DNA from: Streptomyces fungicidicus
GTDB taxonomy: Bacteria > Actinomycetota > Actinomycetes > Streptomycetales > Streptomycetaceae
Length of the DNA: 64,000 bases
Reading direction: 5' to 3'
NCBI RefSeq assembly: GCF_003665435.1
Contig: NZ_CP023407.1
Coordinates: forward strand, 1,984,001 to 2,048,000
Shown in pieces: positions 40,923 through 51,033 of this stretch. Within the stretch, counting starts at the first letter, position 1. Every line of letters begins with the position of its first letter. The notes below the pieces were generated by a model. That model worked only from the letters and a program-made list of their open reading frames with translations, ran no database searches and was not told where the DNA came from. A program made the translations under genes and the position numbers.

Positions 40923-41090
40923 ATGGCCAAGAACAAGAACCGTGACCGTAAGCAGCCGCAGGCCGAGCACGCCCAGCGGGCGGGCCGGCAGTCCACGATG
41001 GAGACGCCCGACGAGCAGCGCACCACGCAGGTCGTGCCCGGCGCGGTCGGCCCGGGCAAGGGCCGGCAGAAGCGCTTCGGCCACAACTGA
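40923..41090 (+). CDS. 55-aa basic protein, function unknown
   Basis: A short ORF with a strong ribosome site (AGGAGG about 9 nt before ATG) and hydrophilic, Lys/Arg/Gln-rich product (starts MAKNKNRDRKQPQAEHAQRA, ends GKGRQKRFGHN). From memory, similar short proteins are conserved in streptomycetes next to dnaE; function unknown. The IS element ends 25 nt before the ATG, so the native promoter must now lie on the far side of the element. A strong hairpin follows 38 nt after the stop. Confidence 0.75.
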   Translation: MAKNKNRDRKQPQAEHAQRAGRQSTMETPDEQRTTQVVPGAVGPGKGRQKRFGHN

Positions 41091-41128
41091 CAACCGTATG
41101 ACGGGCCGTCGCGGCCCGGGCACATGAA

Positions 41129-41160
41129 GAGGGGCGCACCCACGTCGGGGTGCGCCCCTC
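41129..41160. terminator. Strong bidirectional hairpin between the 55-aa gene and dnaE
   Basis: Perfect 13-bp arms GAGGGGCGCACCC (41129-41141) and GGGTGCGCCCCTC (41148-41160) with a six-base loop, between two convergent genes. It can serve both directions. Confidence 0.85.
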
Positions 41161-41180
41161 ACGCGCGTCTCCGGACGGCG

Positions 41181-44100
41181 TCAGCCGGCCAGGCAGGAGG
41201 GTCCGAGGAGGACCTTCAGGTCGCCGAACAGGGCCGGGTCCGGCTTGACCCGGTGCCGGTCCAGGCGCAGCACCGTCGTCCTGGTCGGCCCCTGGAGCTT
41301 GATGCGGACCTCGCTGTCGCCCTTGTGGTGGGTGAGGATCTCGCCGAGACGGCTGACCATCGGCGGGGTCACGCGGGTGGCCGGGATGGTGAGCACCACG
41401 GGCGCGTTGGTGCCCGCGTTGGACAGGTCGGGGATCATCAGCTCCATCGCGACCAGCCGCGGCACGTCCTCCCGCTTGTCGAGCCGGCCCTTGACGAACA
41501 CCACCGCGTCCTCGACGAGTTGCGTGGAGACGAGCTGGTACGTCGCCGGGAAGAACATGCACTCGAGGGAGCCGGCGAGGTCCTCCACGGTGGCGATCGC
41601 CCAGGCGTTGCCCTGCTTGGTCATCTTGCGCTGGAGACCCGAGATGATGCCGCCGATGGTGACCACCGCGCCGTCGCCGAAGTCACCGCCGGTGAGCTGG
41701 GAGATGCCCGCGTCGGCCTTGTCGGACAGCACGTGCTCCAGGCCGAACAGCGGGTGGTCGGAGACGTAGAGACCGAGCATCTCGCGCTCCTGCGCGAGGA
41801 GGTAGGTCTTGTCCCACTCGTCGTCGGTGAACTGCACGTCCAGGCCGAAGCCGGGCTCGTCGCTCTGCTCCTCGCCCATGCCGCCGAAGAGGTCGAACTG
41901 TCCCTCGGCCTCCTTGCGCTTCACCGCGACCACGTTGTCGATCATCGGTTCGTACTGGGCGGTGAGGCCCTTGCGGGTGTGGCCCATCTCGTCGAAGGCG
42001 CCGGCCTTGATCAGCGACTCGGTGGTGCGCTTGTTGCAGACGACCGCGTCGACCTTGTCGAGGTAGTCCGGGAAGGACGTGTACTTCCCCTTGGCCCTGC
42101 GGCACTTGATGATCGACTCCACCACGTTGGTGCCGACGTTGCGCACCGCGGAGAGGCCGAAGAGGATCACGTCGTCGCCCTGCGCGGCGAAGTTCGACAT
42201 GGACTCGTTGACGTTGGGCGGGAGGACCTTGATGCCCATGCGGCGGCACTCGTTGAGGTAGACCGCCGACTTGTCCTTGTCGTCCTTCACCGAGGTGAGC
42301 AGCCCCGCCATGTACTCGGCGGGGTGGTTCGCCTTGAGGTAGGCGGTCCAGTACGACACCAGTCCGTACGCGGCGGAGTGCGCCTTGTTGAACGCGTAGC
42401 CGGCGAACGGCACCAGGACGTCCCAGAGCGCCTGGATGGCTTCGTCGCTGTAGCCGTTCTTGCGGGCGCCGGCCTGGAAGATGGTGAAGTTCTTCGCCAG
42501 TTCCTCGGGCTTCTTCTTGCCCATCACGCGGCGGAGGATGTCGGCCTCGCCGAGCGAGTAGCCGGCGATGATCTGGGCGGCCTTCTGCACCTGCTCCTGG
42601 TAGACGATCAGGCCGTAGGTGACGTCCAGGACCTCACGCAGCGGCTCCTCGAGCTCCTTGTGGATCGGGGTGATCTCCTGGAGCTTGTTCTTGCGCAGCG
42701 CGTAGTTGGTGTGCGAGTCCATGCCCATCGGGCCGGGACGGTAGAGCGCGGAGACGGCGGAGATGTCCTCGAAGTTGTCGGGCTTCATCAGCCGCAGCAG
42801 CGAGCGCATCGGTCCGCCGTCGAACTGGAAGACACCGAGGGTGTCGCCGCGCTGGAGGAGTTCGAAGGTCTTCGGATCGTCGAGCGGCAGGCTCAGCAGG
42901 TCCAGGTCGACGCCCTTGTTGGCCTTCACCATCTTGACGGCGTCGTCCATGATCGTCAGGTTGCGCAGACCGAGGAAGTCCATCTTCAGCAGGCCCAGCG
43001 ACTCGCACTGGGGGTAGTCCCACTGCGTGATGGTCACGCCGTCGGTGTGCCGCACCCAGATCGGGGCGTGGTCGACGATGGGCTCGCTGGACATGATGAC
43101 GCCGGCGGCGTGCACGCCCATCTGCCGGACCAGGCCCTCGACGCCCTTGGCGGTGTCGATGACCTTCTTCACGTCCGGCTCGTTCTCGTACATCGCGCGG
43201 ATCTCGCCGGCCTCGCTGTAGCGGGGGTGCGAGGGGTCGGTGATGCCGTTGAGGTCGATGCCCTTGCCGAGGACGTCGGCGGGCATCGCCTTGGTGAGGC
43301 GGTCGCCCATCGCGTACGGGTAGCCCAGCACGCGCGCGGAGTCCTTGATGGCGTTCTTCGCCTTGATCTTGCCGTACGTGCCGATCATGGCGACCTTGTC
43401 GGCGCCGTACTTCTCCGTCACGTACCGGATCACCTCGACGCGCCGGCGCTCGTCGAAGTCGATGTCGACGTCGGGCATGGAGACGCGCTCGGGGTTGAGG
43501 AACCGCTCGAAGATCAGTCCGTGCGGGATCGGGTCGAGGTCGGTGATGCCCATGGCGTAGGCGACGATCGAGCCGGCCGCGGAGCCACGGCCGGGGCCGA
43601 CCGCGATGCCGTTGTTCTTGGCCCACATGATGAAGTCGGCGACGACGAGGAAGTACCCCGGGAACCCCATCTGGATGATGACGTCCATCTCGTAGTCGGC
43701 CTGCTTCTGGCGGTCCTCGGGGACGCCGCCGGGGAAGCGGCGCTCCATGCCGCGGCGGACCTCCTCCTTGAACCAGCTGACCTCGGTGTACCCCTGCGGG
43801 ATGTCGAACTTGGGCATCAGGTCGCGCTTCTCGAACATGCCCGTGGTGTCCACCATCTCGGCGATCAGCCGGGTGTTGGCGCAGCCCTGCTGCCAGGCGT
43901 CCGAGGAGTCGATGGCGTACATCTCGTCGGTGGACTTGAGGTAGTAGCCGGTGCCGTCGAACTTGAAGCGGTCGGGGTCGGAGAGGTTCTTGCCGGTCTG
44001 GATGCACAGCAGCGCGTCGTGGGCGACCGCCTCGTGCGCGTAGGTGTAGTGCGAGTCGTTGGTGACCAGCGGGGGGATGCCGAGCTTCCTGCCGATCTCG

Positions 44101-44720
44101 AGCAGGCCGTCGCGGACCCGGTGCTCGATGTCGATGCCGTGGTCCATCAACTCCAGGAAGTAGCGGTCCTTGCCGAAGATGTCCTGGTAGTCGGCGGCGG
44201 CCTTGAGCGCCTCGTCGAAGTGGCCGAGGCGCAGCCGGGTCTGCACCTCGCCGGAGGGGCAGCCGGTGGAGGCGACGATGCCCTCCGACCACTGCGCGAT
44301 GGTCTCCTTGTCCATCCGGGGCCACTTCTGCAGCCAGCCCTCGGCGTACGCGTCGGAGGAGAGGCGGAAGAGGTTGTGCAGGCCGGTGCTGTTCACGGCC
44401 CACATGGTCTTGTGGGTGTAACCGCCGGAACCGGAGACGTCGTCCCGCTTCTGGTGCGGCTGGCCCCACTGGATCTTGCGCTTGTTGCGCCGGGACTCGG
44501 GCGCGACATACGCCTCGATCCCGATGATCGGGGTGACCCCGGCCTTCTGCGCGGAGTGGAAGAAGTCGTACGCCCCGTGCAGGTTGCCGTGGTCGGACAT
44601 GGCGATGTGCGACATGCCCATCTCGTTGCACGCGTCGAACATGTCCTTCAGCCGCGCGGCACCGTCCAGCAGCGAGTACTGGGTGTGGACGTGCAGGTGC
44701 GTGAACGGCGGCTTTGACAC
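41181..44720 (-). CDS. dnaE: DNA polymerase III alpha subunit
   Basis: 1179 aa, the DnaE1-type replicative polymerase. It opens with the PHP domain (HLHVHTQYSLLDGA, MSDHGNLHGAYDF). The C-family polymerase core shows AVGPGRGSAAGS and the catalytic acids of MPDVDIDFDERRR, with the third Asp expected further on. Near the C-terminus is an OB-fold (VTIGGIISGLQRKMTKQG) for single-stranded DNA. The GTG start is chosen for GGAGG at 7 nt; a longer frame adds codons of non-coding character. A possible -10 (TAGACT on the minus strand, 44783-44788) lies about 60 nt upstream. It diverges from the DUF2252 gene. Confidence 0.97.
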   Translation of the reverse strand: MSKPPFTHLHVHTQYSLLDGAARLKDMFDACNEMGMSHIAMSDHGNLHGAYDFFHSAQKAGVTPIIGIEAYVAPESRRNKRKIQWGQPHQKRDDVSGSGGYTHKTMWAVNSTGLHNLFRLSSDAYAEGWLQKWPRMDKETIAQWSEGIVASTGCPSGEVQTRLRLGHFDEALKAAADYQDIFGKDRYFLELMDHGIDIEHRVRDGLLEIGRKLGIPPLVTNDSHYTYAHEAVAHDALLCIQTGKNLSDPDRFKFDGTGYYLKSTDEMYAIDSSDAWQQGCANTRLIAEMVDTTGMFEKRDLMPKFDIPQGYTEVSWFKEEVRRGMERRFPGGVPEDRQKQADYEMDVIIQMGFPGYFLVVADFIMWAKNNGIAVGPGRGSAAGSIVAYAMGITDLDPIPHGLIFERFLNPERVSMPDVDIDFDERRRVEVIRYVTEKYGADKVAMIGTYGKIKAKNAIKDSARVLGYPYAMGDRLTKAMPADVLGKGIDLNGITDPSHPRYSEAGEIRAMYENEPDVKKVIDTAKGVEGLVRQMGVHAAGVIMSSEPIVDHAPIWVRHTDGVTITQWDYPQCESLGLLKMDFLGLRNLTIMDDAVKMVKANKGVDLDLLSLPLDDPKTFELLQRGDTLGVFQFDGGPMRSLLRLMKPDNFEDISAVSALYRPGPMGMDSHTNYALRKNKLQEITPIHKELEEPLREVLDVTYGLIVYQEQVQKAAQIIAGYSLGEADILRRVMGKKKPEELAKNFTIFQAGARKNGYSDEAIQALWDVLVPFAGYAFNKAHSAAYGLVSYWTAYLKANHPAEYMAGLLTSVKDDKDKSAVYLNECRRMGIKVLPPNVNESMSNFAAQGDDVILFGLSAVRNVGTNVVESIIKCRRAKGKYTSFPDYLDKVDAVVCNKRTTESLIKAGAFDEMGHTRKGLTAQYEPMIDNVVAVKRKEAEGQFDLFGGMGEEQSDEPGFGLDVQFTDDEWDKTYLLAQEREMLGLYVSDHPLFGLEHVLSDKADAGISQLTGGDFGDGAVVTIGGIISGLQRKMTKQGNAWAIATVEDLAGSLECMFFPATYQLVSTQLVEDAVVFVKGRLDKREDVPRLVAMELMIPDLSNAGTNAPVVLTIPATRVTPPMVSRLGEILTHHKGDSEVRIKLQGPTRTTVLRLDRHRVKPDPALFGDLKVLLGPSCLAG

Positions 44721-44925
44721 GGTGCGGCCTCCAAGGAGAACAGGCGGCGACGGGCGGCGGACGGTCCGGGGGACAGCGTCGAAGTCTATGCCCCGGCACT
44801 GACACCCGGAGGCCGTCACCACGTACCTTCGGGCGGGGGCGCGGGCACTCCCGCGCACCTTCACACGTTAGGCGGGCGACGGAGCAGCCGTCCCCGAGAC
44901 ACCCCGCACCAGGAGGCACCAGGCG

Positions 44926-46275
44926 ATGTCGGTACCGCAGCTCAACGACGAGCACCGCGGTGAGGAGATCCTCGCCGTCCTCGACACCGCGTTCGGCGAG
45001 CTCCTGGCCGCCGACCCGGCCGCGTTCCGCGTGAAGTTCCGCAAGATGGCCGCCTCGGCCTTCGCCTTCTACCGCGGGACGGCGTGCCTCTTCTACCACG
45101 ACCTCGACGCCGAGCACGCCGGGCAGGGCGGCGGGCGGACGTACAGCGGGCCGTACCTGGACGACCGCACCTCGCGCGTGTGGATCCACGGCGATCTCCA
45201 CGCGGAGAACTTCGGCACGTACATGGACTCCAACGGCCGCCTGGTCTTCAACGTCAACGACTTCGACGAGGCCTACGTCGGCCCGTTCACGTGGGACCTC
45301 AAGCGGTTCGCGGCCTCCATGGCGCTGATCGGGTACGCCAAGGCGCTCAGCGACGAGCAGATCACCGAGCTGGTCACGATCTACACGGCCGCGTACCGGG
45401 AGCGGATCCACGCGCTGGCCACCGGCGCGAAGAGCGACGAGGTGCCGCCGTTCACGCTGGACACCGCCCAGGGGCCGCTGCTGGACGCGCTGCGCGACGC
45501 CCGCTCGCTGACCCGGTTCGGGCTGCTGGACTCGATGACCGAGATCCGCGACTTCGAGCGCCGCTTCGCCGCCGGCGGCGGCGCGGTCGAGCTGGACGCC
45601 GCCACCCGCTACAAGGTGCTCGCCGCCTTCGACGGCTATCTGGAGACGCTGCCGGACGCCTCGCTGGCCCGCCCGGACTCCTACCGGGTGAAGGACGTCG
45701 TGGGCCGCCGCGGCATCGGCATCGGATCGGCCGGGCTGCCGTCGTACAACATCCTCCTGGAGGGCCACAGCGACGCCCTGGAGAACGACGTCGTGATCTA
45801 CATCAAGCAGGCCCAGACCCCGGCGGTCTCCCGGCACATCACCGATCCGGCCATCCGGGAGTACTTCCGGCACGAGGGGCACCGCACGGTGATCTCCCAG
45901 CGCGCCCTCCAGGCGCACGCCGACCCGTGGCTGGGCTGGACCGAGCTGGACGGCTCGGGACAGCTGGTCGCCGAGGTCTCGCCGTACGCCGTGGACCTGG
46001 ACTGGGGCGACATCGACGACCCGGAGGAGATCGCGCTGGTCGTCGCCGACCTCGGCCGGGCCACGGCGACGATGCACGCGGCGGCGGACGACACCTCCGG
46101 CGAGTCCCTGGTGCCGTTCTCCACCGAGCGCGCCATCGACGCGGCGATCGCCGCCGACGAGGTCTCCCTGGTCCCGCTCCTGGTCGAGTTCGCCCACGAC
46201 TACGGGGCCCGCGCCCGCGGCGACCACCAGATCTTCCTGGACCTGTTCCGCAACGGCAGGATCCCGGGTCTGTGA
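44926..46275 (+). CDS. DUF2252 protein (kinase-like fold)
   Basis: 449 aa. The motifs WIHGDLHAENFGTY and FNVNDFDEAYVGPFTWDLKR resemble the catalytic HxDxxxxN and DFD loops of aminoglycoside-phosphotransferase-like kinases, the reason DUF2252 is thought to be a divergent kinase; substrate unknown. KMAASAFAFYRGTACLFYHDL at the N-terminus is typical of the family. The ATG has AGGAGG about 10 nt upstream. It is transcribed divergently from dnaE. Confidence 0.85.
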   Translation: MSVPQLNDEHRGEEILAVLDTAFGELLAADPAAFRVKFRKMAASAFAFYRGTACLFYHDLDAEHAGQGGGRTYSGPYLDDRTSRVWIHGDLHAENFGTYMDSNGRLVFNVNDFDEAYVGPFTWDLKRFAASMALIGYAKALSDEQITELVTIYTAAYRERIHALATGAKSDEVPPFTLDTAQGPLLDALRDARSLTRFGLLDSMTEIRDFERRFAAGGGAVELDAATRYKVLAAFDGYLETLPDASLARPDSYRVKDVVGRRGIGIGSAGLPSYNILLEGHSDALENDVVIYIKQAQTPAVSRHITDPAIREYFRHEGHRTVISQRALQAHADPWLGWTELDGSGQLVAEVSPYAVDLDWGDIDDPEEIALVVADLGRATATMHAAADDTSGESLVPFSTERAIDAAIAADEVSLVPLLVEFAHDYGARARGDHQIFLDLFRNGRIPGL

Positions 46276-46343
46276 CCCCCGGCACGTCCACAGGAACCCT
46301 TTAGGGATCCCTTACCGGAGCACGTGACACACTCTTCAGCGCC

Positions 46344-47045
46344 ATGGACATATCCGGAACCCAGCTCAGAGCCGTACGCGCGGCGCTGTTCACGGCTGTC
46401 GTCGTGACGCTCAGCGCCGCGTCGCACGTGCTGCTGTCCGGGGCTCCGCTGCCGTTGAACACGGTGGCCGCCATAGGCGCCGCCGTGTTCCTCCTGGCGT
46501 ACGCCCTGGCGGGCCGGGAGCGTTCCTTCGGGCGGATCGCCGCCCTGCTGATCCCGCTGGAGCTGGCCGCCGACACGGTGTTCACCACCGGCCAGCACGT
46601 CTGCTACGGCCGGATGGGCGGCCCGGTGGCGGGTCCGCTGCGCGCCGTCGGCTTCGACCTGCTGTGCGGCGACGGCACCGGCGTCGGCGCGCCGCTCGCC
46701 CGGGTGACCGGGCCGGCCGCCGAGGGCGGCGACCGGCTGGCGGCCGCGCTCGCCGACGCCGACCCGGCCACCGCCTGGGCGCTGCTCGGCGCGCACATCG
46801 GGATCGGCCTGCTCGCCGCCGCCTGGCTGCGCCGCGGCGAGCGTGCGCTCGCCCAGCTGCTGAGCGCGGTGGCGGCCACGACCTTCCGGCCGCTGCTGCT
46901 CGCGGTCGCCGCGGTGGCCGTGCGCCGGGCCCCGGAGGTCCGCCGTCCGGCCCGCCCGCTCCCCCGCACCGCCCTGGCGCGGACCCTGCTCCTCGCACAC
47001 TCCCTGGGACGCCGCGGACCGCCTTGCTCCGCCCTGTCCGCCTGA
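46344..47045 (+). CDS. Membrane protein, function unknown
   Basis: 233 aa with about four hydrophobic segments (residues 11-32, 38-57, a middle one around the HVCYGRMGG stretch, and AWALLGAHIGIGLLAAAWL) and a basic C-terminal tail rich in Arg/Pro. Cys residues occur in QHVCYGR and DLLCGDG, on what may be an outside loop. It is followed 93 nt later by a DsbA-like gene on the same strand, so a thiol-redox link is possible but not shown. No ribosome site is clear; CACACT lies 10 nt upstream of ATG. Confidence 0.65.
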   Translation: MDISGTQLRAVRAALFTAVVVTLSAASHVLLSGAPLPLNTVAAIGAAVFLLAYALAGRERSFGRIAALLIPLELAADTVFTTGQHVCYGRMGGPVAGPLRAVGFDLLCGDGTGVGAPLARVTGPAAEGGDRLAAALADADPATAWALLGAHIGIGLLAAAWLRRGERALAQLLSAVAATTFRPLLLAVAAVAVRRAPEVRRPARPLPRTALARTLLLAHSLGRRGPPCSALSA

Positions 47046-47138
47046 GGCGGTTCCCGCCCCGGCGCACCGTCCGAGCACCAGCAGTCCCCCATACGTATCC
47101 CGCACACGACCGTGTGCGTCCCCCGTGGAGACATCACC

Positions 47139-47951
47139 ATGAGCAAGCGGAACAGCCAGGCGGCGAAGACGGCGGCCCGGGAGCGGCTGCGCGTGGAGCG
47201 CGAGCGCCAGGCCAAGAAGGCGAAGGCCAAGCGGCAGGTCGTCGTCGCCCTGTCGGTCGTCGGCGTGCTGGCCGCGGCCGGCGGCATCGGCTACGCGGTC
47301 GTCCAGGCCGGTAAGCCCGACTACTGGGAGTCCGCCAAGGACGCCAAGCTGGTCAAGCCCGCCAACACCAGCGGCAAGAACGGCACGACCGTCGTCATCG
47401 GCGAGTCCGGCGCGAAGAAGACCCTCGAACTGTACGAGGACCCGCGCTGCCCGGTCTGCGCCTCCTTCGAGCAGACGGTCGGCAAGACCATCGAGAAGGA
47501 CCTCGCGGACGGCAAGTACAAGATCCGCTTCATAGGCGCCTCGTTCCTCGACCGCAGCCTGACCGGCGAGGGCTCCAAGAACGCCCTGAGCGCGCTGGGC
47601 GCCGCGCTGGACGTCAGCCCCGAGGCGTTCCTCGCCTACAAGAGCGCGCTCTACTCGGCCGAGTTCCACCCCGAGGAGACGGACGACAAGTTCAAGGACG
47701 ACGCGTACCTGATCAAGGTCGCCAACTCGGTCGACGCCCTGAAGGACAACAAGCAGTTCCAGGCGGACGTCAAGGACGGCACCTACGACAAGTGGGCGCT
47801 GGAGATGTCCGAGGTGTTCGACAACAGCGAGGCCCGGGGCACCCCGACGCTGATGATGGACGGCAAGAAGGTCACCGGCTCCGACGGCCAGAACGCGCCG
47901 ATGACGGTGGAGGAGTTCACCACGGCGGTCGACAAGGCGCTCAAGGCCTGA
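47139..47951 (+). CDS. Membrane-anchored DsbA-like thioredoxin protein
   Basis: 270 aa. Basic cytosolic start (KRNSQAAKTAARERLRVERE), one membrane helix (about 33-55), then a DsbA-type domain with RCPVCASFEQ (C104, C107) and the cis-Pro loop RGTPTLMMDG. It resembles the CPAC protein at 15648-16427 in length and layout, so the window holds two external thiol oxidoreductases of one family. Start set by GGAG about 8 nt before ATG. A strong hairpin follows. Confidence 0.87.
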   Translation: MSKRNSQAAKTAARERLRVERERQAKKAKAKRQVVVALSVVGVLAAAGGIGYAVVQAGKPDYWESAKDAKLVKPANTSGKNGTTVVIGESGAKKTLELYEDPRCPVCASFEQTVGKTIEKDLADGKYKIRFIGASFLDRSLTGEGSKNALSALGAALDVSPEAFLAYKSALYSAEFHPEETDDKFKDDAYLIKVANSVDALKDNKQFQADVKDGTYDKWALEMSEVFDNSEARGTPTLMMDGKKVTGSDGQNAPMTVEEFTTAVDKALKA

Positions 47952-47978
47952 GGCCCGGCCGGCTGACCGTTCGCCGAA

Positions 47979-48010
47979 GAGCGGGCGAACTTTGGTGAGT
48001 TCGCCCGCTC
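47979..48010 (+). terminator. Strong hairpin before phoD-type gene
   Basis: Perfect 13-bp arms GAGCGGGCGAACT (47979-47991) and AGTTCGCCCGCTC (47998-48010), six-base loop, 27 nt after the DsbA-like stop. It should isolate the phosphatase gene from upstream transcription. Confidence 0.8.
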
Positions 48011-48041
48011 TCGCGTGTACCTGTCAGTAACCTGATCGGCT

Positions 48042-49727
48042 GTGACCAGTCGACACAGAGCATCCGAGAGCGCCACGCCCGCCACCGCGGACGCCGACTC
48101 CCTGTCCCCGCGCCGCCGTACGGTCGTCAAGGCGGCCGCCGCCACCGCGGTGCTGGCCGGACCCCTCGCGGCCGCCGTCCCCGCGCGGGCCGCGGCCGCG
48201 CAGGCGCCCGCCTTCCTGCACGGCGTGGCCTCCGGCGACCCGCTGCCGGACGGCGTCCTGCTGTGGACCCGGGTGACGCCGGTGCCGGAGGCGACAGCCG
48301 GTTCCGGGCTGGGCCCGGACACCGAGGTGAGCTGGACCGTCGCCCGGGACAAGGCGTTCACCGACGTGGTGGCGAGGGGTTCGGCCGTCGCCACCGCCGC
48401 CTCCGACCACACCGTCAAGGCGGACATCCGCGGTCTGCGGCCGGCCACCGACTACTGGTTCCGCTTCTCCGCCGGCGGCACCGACTCGCCCGTCGCCCGC
48501 ACCCGCACGGCCCCGGCCGCCGACGCCGCGGTGACCGGACTGCGCTTCGGCGTGGTGTCCTGCGCCAACTGGGAGGCCGGCCACTTCTCGGCGTACCGCC
48601 ACCTCGCCGCCCGCGGCGACCTGGACGCCTGGCTGCATCTGGGCGACTACGTCTACGAGTACGGCACCGGCGAGTACGGCACCCGCGGCCAGGTAGTCCG
48701 GCCGCACGCGCCCGCCCACGAGATCGTCACCCTCGCCGACTACCGGCTCCGGCACGCGACCTACAAGACCGACCCCGATCTGCAGGCCCTGCACCACAGG
48801 GCGCCGGTCGTCGCCATCTGGGACGACCACGAGATCGCCAACGACGCCTGGTCGGGCGGCGCCGAGAACCACACCGAGGGCGCGGAGGGCACCTGGGCGG
48901 CCCGCCAGGCCGCCGCCAAGCAGGCGTACTTCGAGTGGATGCCGGTGCGGCCCGCGCTGGAGGGCACCACCTACCGCCGGCTGCGGTTCGGCAGGCTGGC
49001 CGACCTCTCGCTGCTCGACCTGCGGTCCTTCCGCTCCCAGCAGGTCTCCCTCGGCGACGGCGAGGTCGACGACCCGGACCGCACCCTCACCGGGCGGGCC
49101 CAGCTGGACTGGCTGAAGGCGGGCCTGACGGCGTCCGACACCACCTGGCGGCTGGTCGGCACCTCGGTGATGATCTCGCCGTTCGCCCTGGGTTCCCTCC
49201 CCGCGAGCCTGCTGAAGCCGCTGGCGAAGCTGCTGGGCCTGCCGCAGGAGGGGCTCGCCCTCAACACCGACCAGTGGGACGGCTACACCGACGACCGCCG
49301 GGAACTCCTCGCGCATCTGCGCGCGAACGCCATCCGCAACACGGTCTTCCTCACCGGCGACATCCACATGGCGTGGGCCAACGACGTGCCGGTGAACGCG
49401 GGCACCTACCCGCTGTCGGCGTCGGCCGCCACGGAGTTCGTGGTCACCTCGGTCACCTCCGACAACCTCGACGACATCGTGAAGGTCTCCGAGGGCACGG
49501 TCTCCGCGCTCGCCTCACCGCTCATCAGGGCCGCCAACCGGCACGTGCACTGGGTCGACACCGACCGGCACGGCTACGGCGTACTGGACATCACCGCGGA
49601 GCGGGCGCAGATGGACTACTACGTGCTGTCCAGCCGGACGGACGCGAACGCCACCTCCGCCTGGACCCGCTCCTACCGCACCCTCAGCGGCACGCAGAAG
49701 GCGGAGCGCACCTACGACCCGGTGTAG
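48042..49727 (+). CDS. phoD: PhoD-family alkaline phosphatase, Tat-exported
   Basis: 561 aa. Twin-arginine signal SPRRRTVVK (Arg24-26), hydrophobic stretch and likely cut after PARA. An N-terminal beta domain ([20 protein letters not shown]) precedes the metallophosphatase core: [33 protein letters not shown] and [10 protein letters not shown], the PhoD metal-binding set (Fe3+/Ca2+ in characterised members). It is a secreted phosphodiesterase/monoesterase releasing phosphate. The GTG start has TAACCT 8 nt upstream and no ribosome site. PhoD genes are often under PhoP control, but I could not identify a convincing PhoP box. Confidence 0.92.
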   Translation: MTSRHRASESATPATADADSLSPRRRTVVKAAAATAVLAGPLAAAVPARAAAAQAPAFLHGVASGDPLPDGVLLWTRVTPVPEATAGSGLGPDTEVSWTVARDKAFTDVVARGSAVATAASDHTVKADIRGLRPATDYWFRFSAGGTDSPVARTRTAPAADAAVTGLRFGVVSCANWEAGHFSAYRHLAARGDLDAWLHLGDYVYEYGTGEYGTRGQVVRPHAPAHEIVTLADYRLRHATYKTDPDLQALHHRAPVVAIWDDHEIANDAWSGGAENHTEGAEGTWAARQAAAKQAYFEWMPVRPALEGTTYRRLRFGRLADLSLLDLRSFRSQQVSLGDGEVDDPDRTLTGRAQLDWLKAGLTASDTTWRLVGTSVMISPFALGSLPASLLKPLAKLLGLPQEGLALNTDQWDGYTDDRRELLAHLRANAIRNTVFLTGDIHMAWANDVPVNAGTYPLSASAATEFVVTSVTSDNLDDIVKVSEGTVSALASPLIRAANRHVHWVDTDRHGYGVLDITAERAQMDYYVLSSRTDANATSAWTRSYRTLSGTQKAERTYDPV

Positions 49728-49749
49728 CCCCGCCCCCAGGGGCAATTTT
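49727..49749 (+). terminator. Small hairpin with T-run after phoD
   Basis: GCCCC (49727-49731) and GGGGC (49739-49743) with a seven-base loop, followed by AATTTT. The first base is the last base of the stop codon. Short stem, but the T-run favours an intrinsic terminator. Confidence 0.5.
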
Positions 49750-50052
49750 CGGCCACCTGTGACCAGAGGGCCGGACGTTGCGGGCAGATCACGTCGTCAC
49801 GGCGGGTGGTGAGAGGCCGTGAGCCGAATCCGGACACACCACCCGCCCGTTGGCGGAATGATGACGTCGAGTTTTCGGACGTCGGACGCCGTAACGTTTC
49901 CGCGTTCACTACTGCGTCGAATGCCCCTGTTTGGCCAGTAGTTGATTGGGCTTGATCGCTCCTGCTGGCGTGTAGTCATGTCCACGTAATCTCCCGGCGG
50001 CGGCCAGGAAGATCCCCGGCCTCTCTCCCCACCGCATCCGCCAGGAGCCCTC
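49750..50052. other. Gap upstream of the metalloprotease gene
   Basis: 303 nt without a credible gene. It includes a possible promoter (TTGATC near 49952, TAGTCA about 15 nt further) and a usable ribosome site CAGGAG before the protease ATG. No strong repeat or hairpin is seen. Confidence 0.5.
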
Positions 50053-51033
50053 ATGCGTACGCTTGCCCGGATATCGTCACTGTCGCGCAGACGCCTGCTC
50101 GGTACGGCCGTCGTGGCCGGAACCCTGATGCTCACCCCCCTCTCCGCCCCCACCACGGTCGCCGCCGAAGGCGCCCGGACCGCCGAGTGCGCCGACGACG
50201 CCCCCACCGCGGCCCGCGAGGCCCGTCCCGGCCACGGCGAGCACACCGCCGAGCCGAACGAGATCAGCGAGGCCCGCGCCCAGGCCATGGACCGGGAGCT
50301 GCGCGCCAAGCTCGACAAGCTGCGCTCCGCCGGCGGAAGCACCGCGGCCGCCGCCTCGACGACCGTCCCGGTCTACTTCCACGTCATCCACAACGGAGAG
50401 GCCGGCAAGCTCGACTCCGCCGCCGTCTCCGCCCAGATGGACGTCCTCAACGCGGCCTACGCGGGCCAGGGCACCGGCAACACCGACTCGGGCTTCCAGT
50501 TCACACTGGCCGGCACCGACTACACCGACAACGCCGCCTGGTACACCGTCGGGTACGGCTCGCCGGAGGAGAAGGCGATGAAGACCGCCCTGCACAAGGG
50601 CGGTGCCAACGCGCTCAACTTCTACGCCGCCAACATCGGCGACGGCCTCCTGGGCTGGGCCACCTTCCCCAGCTCGTACAAGTCCAGCCCCGCGATGGAC
50701 GGCGTGGTCGTCCTGAACGCCTCACTGCCGGGCGGCTCGGCCACCAACTACGACGAGGGCGACACCGCCACCCACGAGGTCGGCCACTGGATGGGCCTGT
50801 ACCACACCTTCCAGGGGGGCTGTAACGGCAGCGGCGACTACGTCGACGACACCCCGGCCGAGAAGAGCGCCGCCTACGAGTGCCCCGAAGGCCGCGACAC
50901 CTGCACCCGCAAGGCGGGCGCCGACCCGATCCACAACTTCATGGACTACACGTACGACGCGTGCATGTACCAGTTCACCGCGGGCCAGGTGACGCGCATG
51001 CAGCAGAGCTGGACCGCCTACCGCGCCGGCTGA
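50053..51033 (+). CDS. Secreted M43-type zinc metalloprotease
   Basis: 326 aa. Export signal at the N-terminus ([19 protein letters not shown], with adjacent Arg and a hydrophobic core). The catalytic zinc motif is [12 protein letters not shown] with H241, E242, H245 and H251, and the Met-turn is NFMDYTYD; this is the metzincin pattern of the M43 (pappalysin/cytophagalysin) family. Cys residues around GGCNGSGDY and ECPEGRDTC probably form disulfides. The propeptide is likely the Ala/Glu-rich stretch before [11 protein letters not shown]. It converges with a hydrolase gene, the two stops overlapping by 16 nt. Confidence 0.9.
   Translation: MRTLARISSLSRRRLLGTAVVAGTLMLTPLSAPTTVAAEGARTAECADDAPTAAREARPGHGEHTAEPNEISEARAQAMDRELRAKLDKLRSAGGSTAAAASTTVPVYFHVIHNGEAGKLDSAAVSAQMDVLNAAYAGQGTGNTDSGFQFTLAGTDYTDNAAWYTVGYGSPEEKAMKTALHKGGANALNFYAANIGDGLLGWATFPSSYKSSPAMDGVVVLNASLPGGSATNYDEGDTATHEVGHWMGLYHTFQGGCNGSGDYVDDTPAEKSAAYECPEGRDTCTRKAGADPIHNFMDYTYDACMYQFTAGQVTRMQQSWTAYRAG

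Noticed and set aside
41124..44717. 1197-codon plus-strand frame opposite dnaE
   Set aside because: Antisense shadow of dnaE; composition (runs of His, Val, Asp, Glu) and lack of any family motif show it is not a gene.
47969..48005. PhoP (PHO) boxes upstream of phoD
   Set aside because: Two GTTCGCC sequences occur, but 30 bp apart instead of the usual 11-bp direct repeat, and the second lies within the terminator arm.
49797..50342. Minus-strand 181-codon frame over the metalloprotease start
   Set aside because: It overlaps the signal peptide region of a convincing secreted protease and has low-complexity Ser/Arg composition.
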